A stretch of DNA of 64,000 nt, from assembly GCF_964204645.1 (NCBI RefSeq), contig NC_134028.1:14127263-14191262 (forward strand), written 5' to 3'. Numbering within the stretch: position 1 is the first letter of the stretch; every line of letters starts with the position of its first letter. Source of the DNA: Tubulanus polymorphus (Eukaryota; Nemertea; Palaeonemertea; Tubulaniformes; Tubulanidae). Below, piece after piece: positions 63,491 through 64,000 of this stretch. The notes beneath the pieces are model-generated. The model searched no databases. It was not told where the DNA came from and saw only the letters and a program-made list of their open reading frames with translations. The position numbers and the translations under genes were made by a program.

Positions 63491-63736
63491 TTTCAAGCTG
63501 TTAAATCATACAGTTAGACAAACATCCAATTATTGAATCTTTCTTGTTGACTCGTCTAATTTTGTGAGTTTAGAGTTCCAGTCAATCCACAATGTGCAGT
63601 GCCTAGCCTTCATCTACACTAAAGCCATGCCTGTGTATGGGAAAATGTCGTTCGACTCCTATAAGCCAGACAAATCAAAGCATGCAATACATTGCAGATA
63701 GTAGTCTCCGGCAAGTTGAAAGAGAAAGTAAACCAG

Positions 63737-64000
63737 AGTAATAGGGGTAATAGGCTTTCAAATCAAAGGTCGAACGGTCGAGCTCATTAAAAAACAAAAT
63801 ATTAAAAGTAATTTAAAACTATAATATATTTTCATAACCGTGTGCATTTCATATTATAACTAAATATTTATTCTAAGATATTAATAATTTTAATTTTAAA
63901 AGCATATTGTATTAAATCAATTGGTCGCTCCGCTTCGCTACAAGCTCCGCTGCGCGACCAATTGATTTAATACAATACACAAATTCATATAATCAAATAC
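63737..64000 (+). mobile_element. Left end of another Polinton-like TIR element, runs off the window
   Basis: Begins AGTAATAGGGGTAATAGGCT and continues AAATCAAAGGTCGAACGGTC, matching the TIRs at 23478-27778 and the end at 4310. The stretch AGTAATTTAAAACTATAATA TATTTTCATAACCGTGTG is shared with 4378-4420. The 6 bases before it, AACCAG (63731-63736), are the predicted target-duplicate copy. Confidence 0.8.
63905..63977. repeat. Subterminal hairpin with GC-rich loop (second copy)
   Basis: The arms 63905-63928 and 63954-63977 are exact 24-bp reverse complements (TTAAATCAATTGGTCGC / GCGACCAATTGATTTAA). The loop is GC-rich (TCCGCTTCGCTACAAGCTCC). Same family as 4462-4551 and at a similar distance from the element end. 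Confidence 0.88.

Larger units (their letters stand above)
58985..63736. other. Host DNA, mostly without recognisable genes
   Basis: Composition and TAGGCCTA-type words resemble 6391-11300. Only short frames. Supported items inside: a tandem repeat with splice-site-like borders (60126-60600), a possible two-exon reading frame (60652-61116) and an inverted repeat with tRNA-promoter-like boxes (63131-63490). A 108-codon frame at 61448-61774 has no recognisable domain. Confidence 0.55.

Overview
The window looks like marine-invertebrate (metazoan) nuclear DNA. It carries GT-AG-type signals, MITEs, a Ty3/Gypsy LTR retroelement, a Penelope-like retroelement, tRNA-promoter-like boxes and microsatellites. 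About half of it is very AT-rich, intron-less, tightly packed viral-type coding sequence belonging to several copies of Polinton/Maverick (adintovirus-like) elements. The host species cannot be named from the sequence alone.

The best-preserved element is a 16,524-bp Polinton at 30231-46754. It has ~90-bp terminal inverted repeats starting AGTAATTGG and a perfect 6-bp target-site duplication (GAGGTT). It encodes protein-primed family-B DNA polymerase (PolB) with an intein in motif C, a zinc-finger protein, a penton-like minor capsid protein, five small or membrane proteins, a coiled-coil membrane protein, a double-jelly-roll-type major capsid protein, a chromodomain integrase, an A32-type packaging ATPase, and two or three accessory proteins. 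Several genes carry one or a few frameshifts or stops; the capsid and ATPase genes are open. No adenain-type protease was recognised. Nearly every gene starts directly after a shared motif, TAATTTTTTT-N(2-5)-TAWATAAATG.

Layout. 1-6390: minus-strand Polinton fragments (penton, small TIR-end-type protein, deleted PolB without intein, integrase start, membrane protein, HNH nuclease). 6391-11300: host DNA with a MITE and a minisatellite. 11302-17705: rearranged Polinton genes (HNH and PolB scraps, ATPase, zinc-finger gene, capsid, PolB start). 17706-29055: a Ty3/Gypsy element inserted in that PolB; inside it sits a 4.3-kb non-autonomous Polinton-like TIR element (23478-27778, TSD TGCGTC) filled with ~100 copies of a 24-bp repeat. 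29056-29254: the next piece of the same PolB. 29254-47008: a TIR transposon that interrupts PolB and itself contains the 16.5-kb Polinton. 47031-50616: rest of the outer PolB, with a decayed intein and an internal 437-bp tandem duplication. 50648-58980: HNH nuclease, accessory genes, integrase and ATPase, the ATPase split by a Penelope-like element (55023-58166), then the end of a zinc-finger gene. 58985-63736: host DNA. 63737-64000: start of another Polinton-like TIR element.

How it fits together: PolB, integrase, ATPase and the two capsid proteins are the standard Polinton/adintovirus replication, integration and packaging set. The main interest lies in the shared poxvirus-late-like promoter motif, the intein presence/absence/decay series at one PolB site, subterminal and post-ATPase hairpins or iterons, a block conserved in three elements, and the Polinton-in-transposon-in-Polinton nesting.
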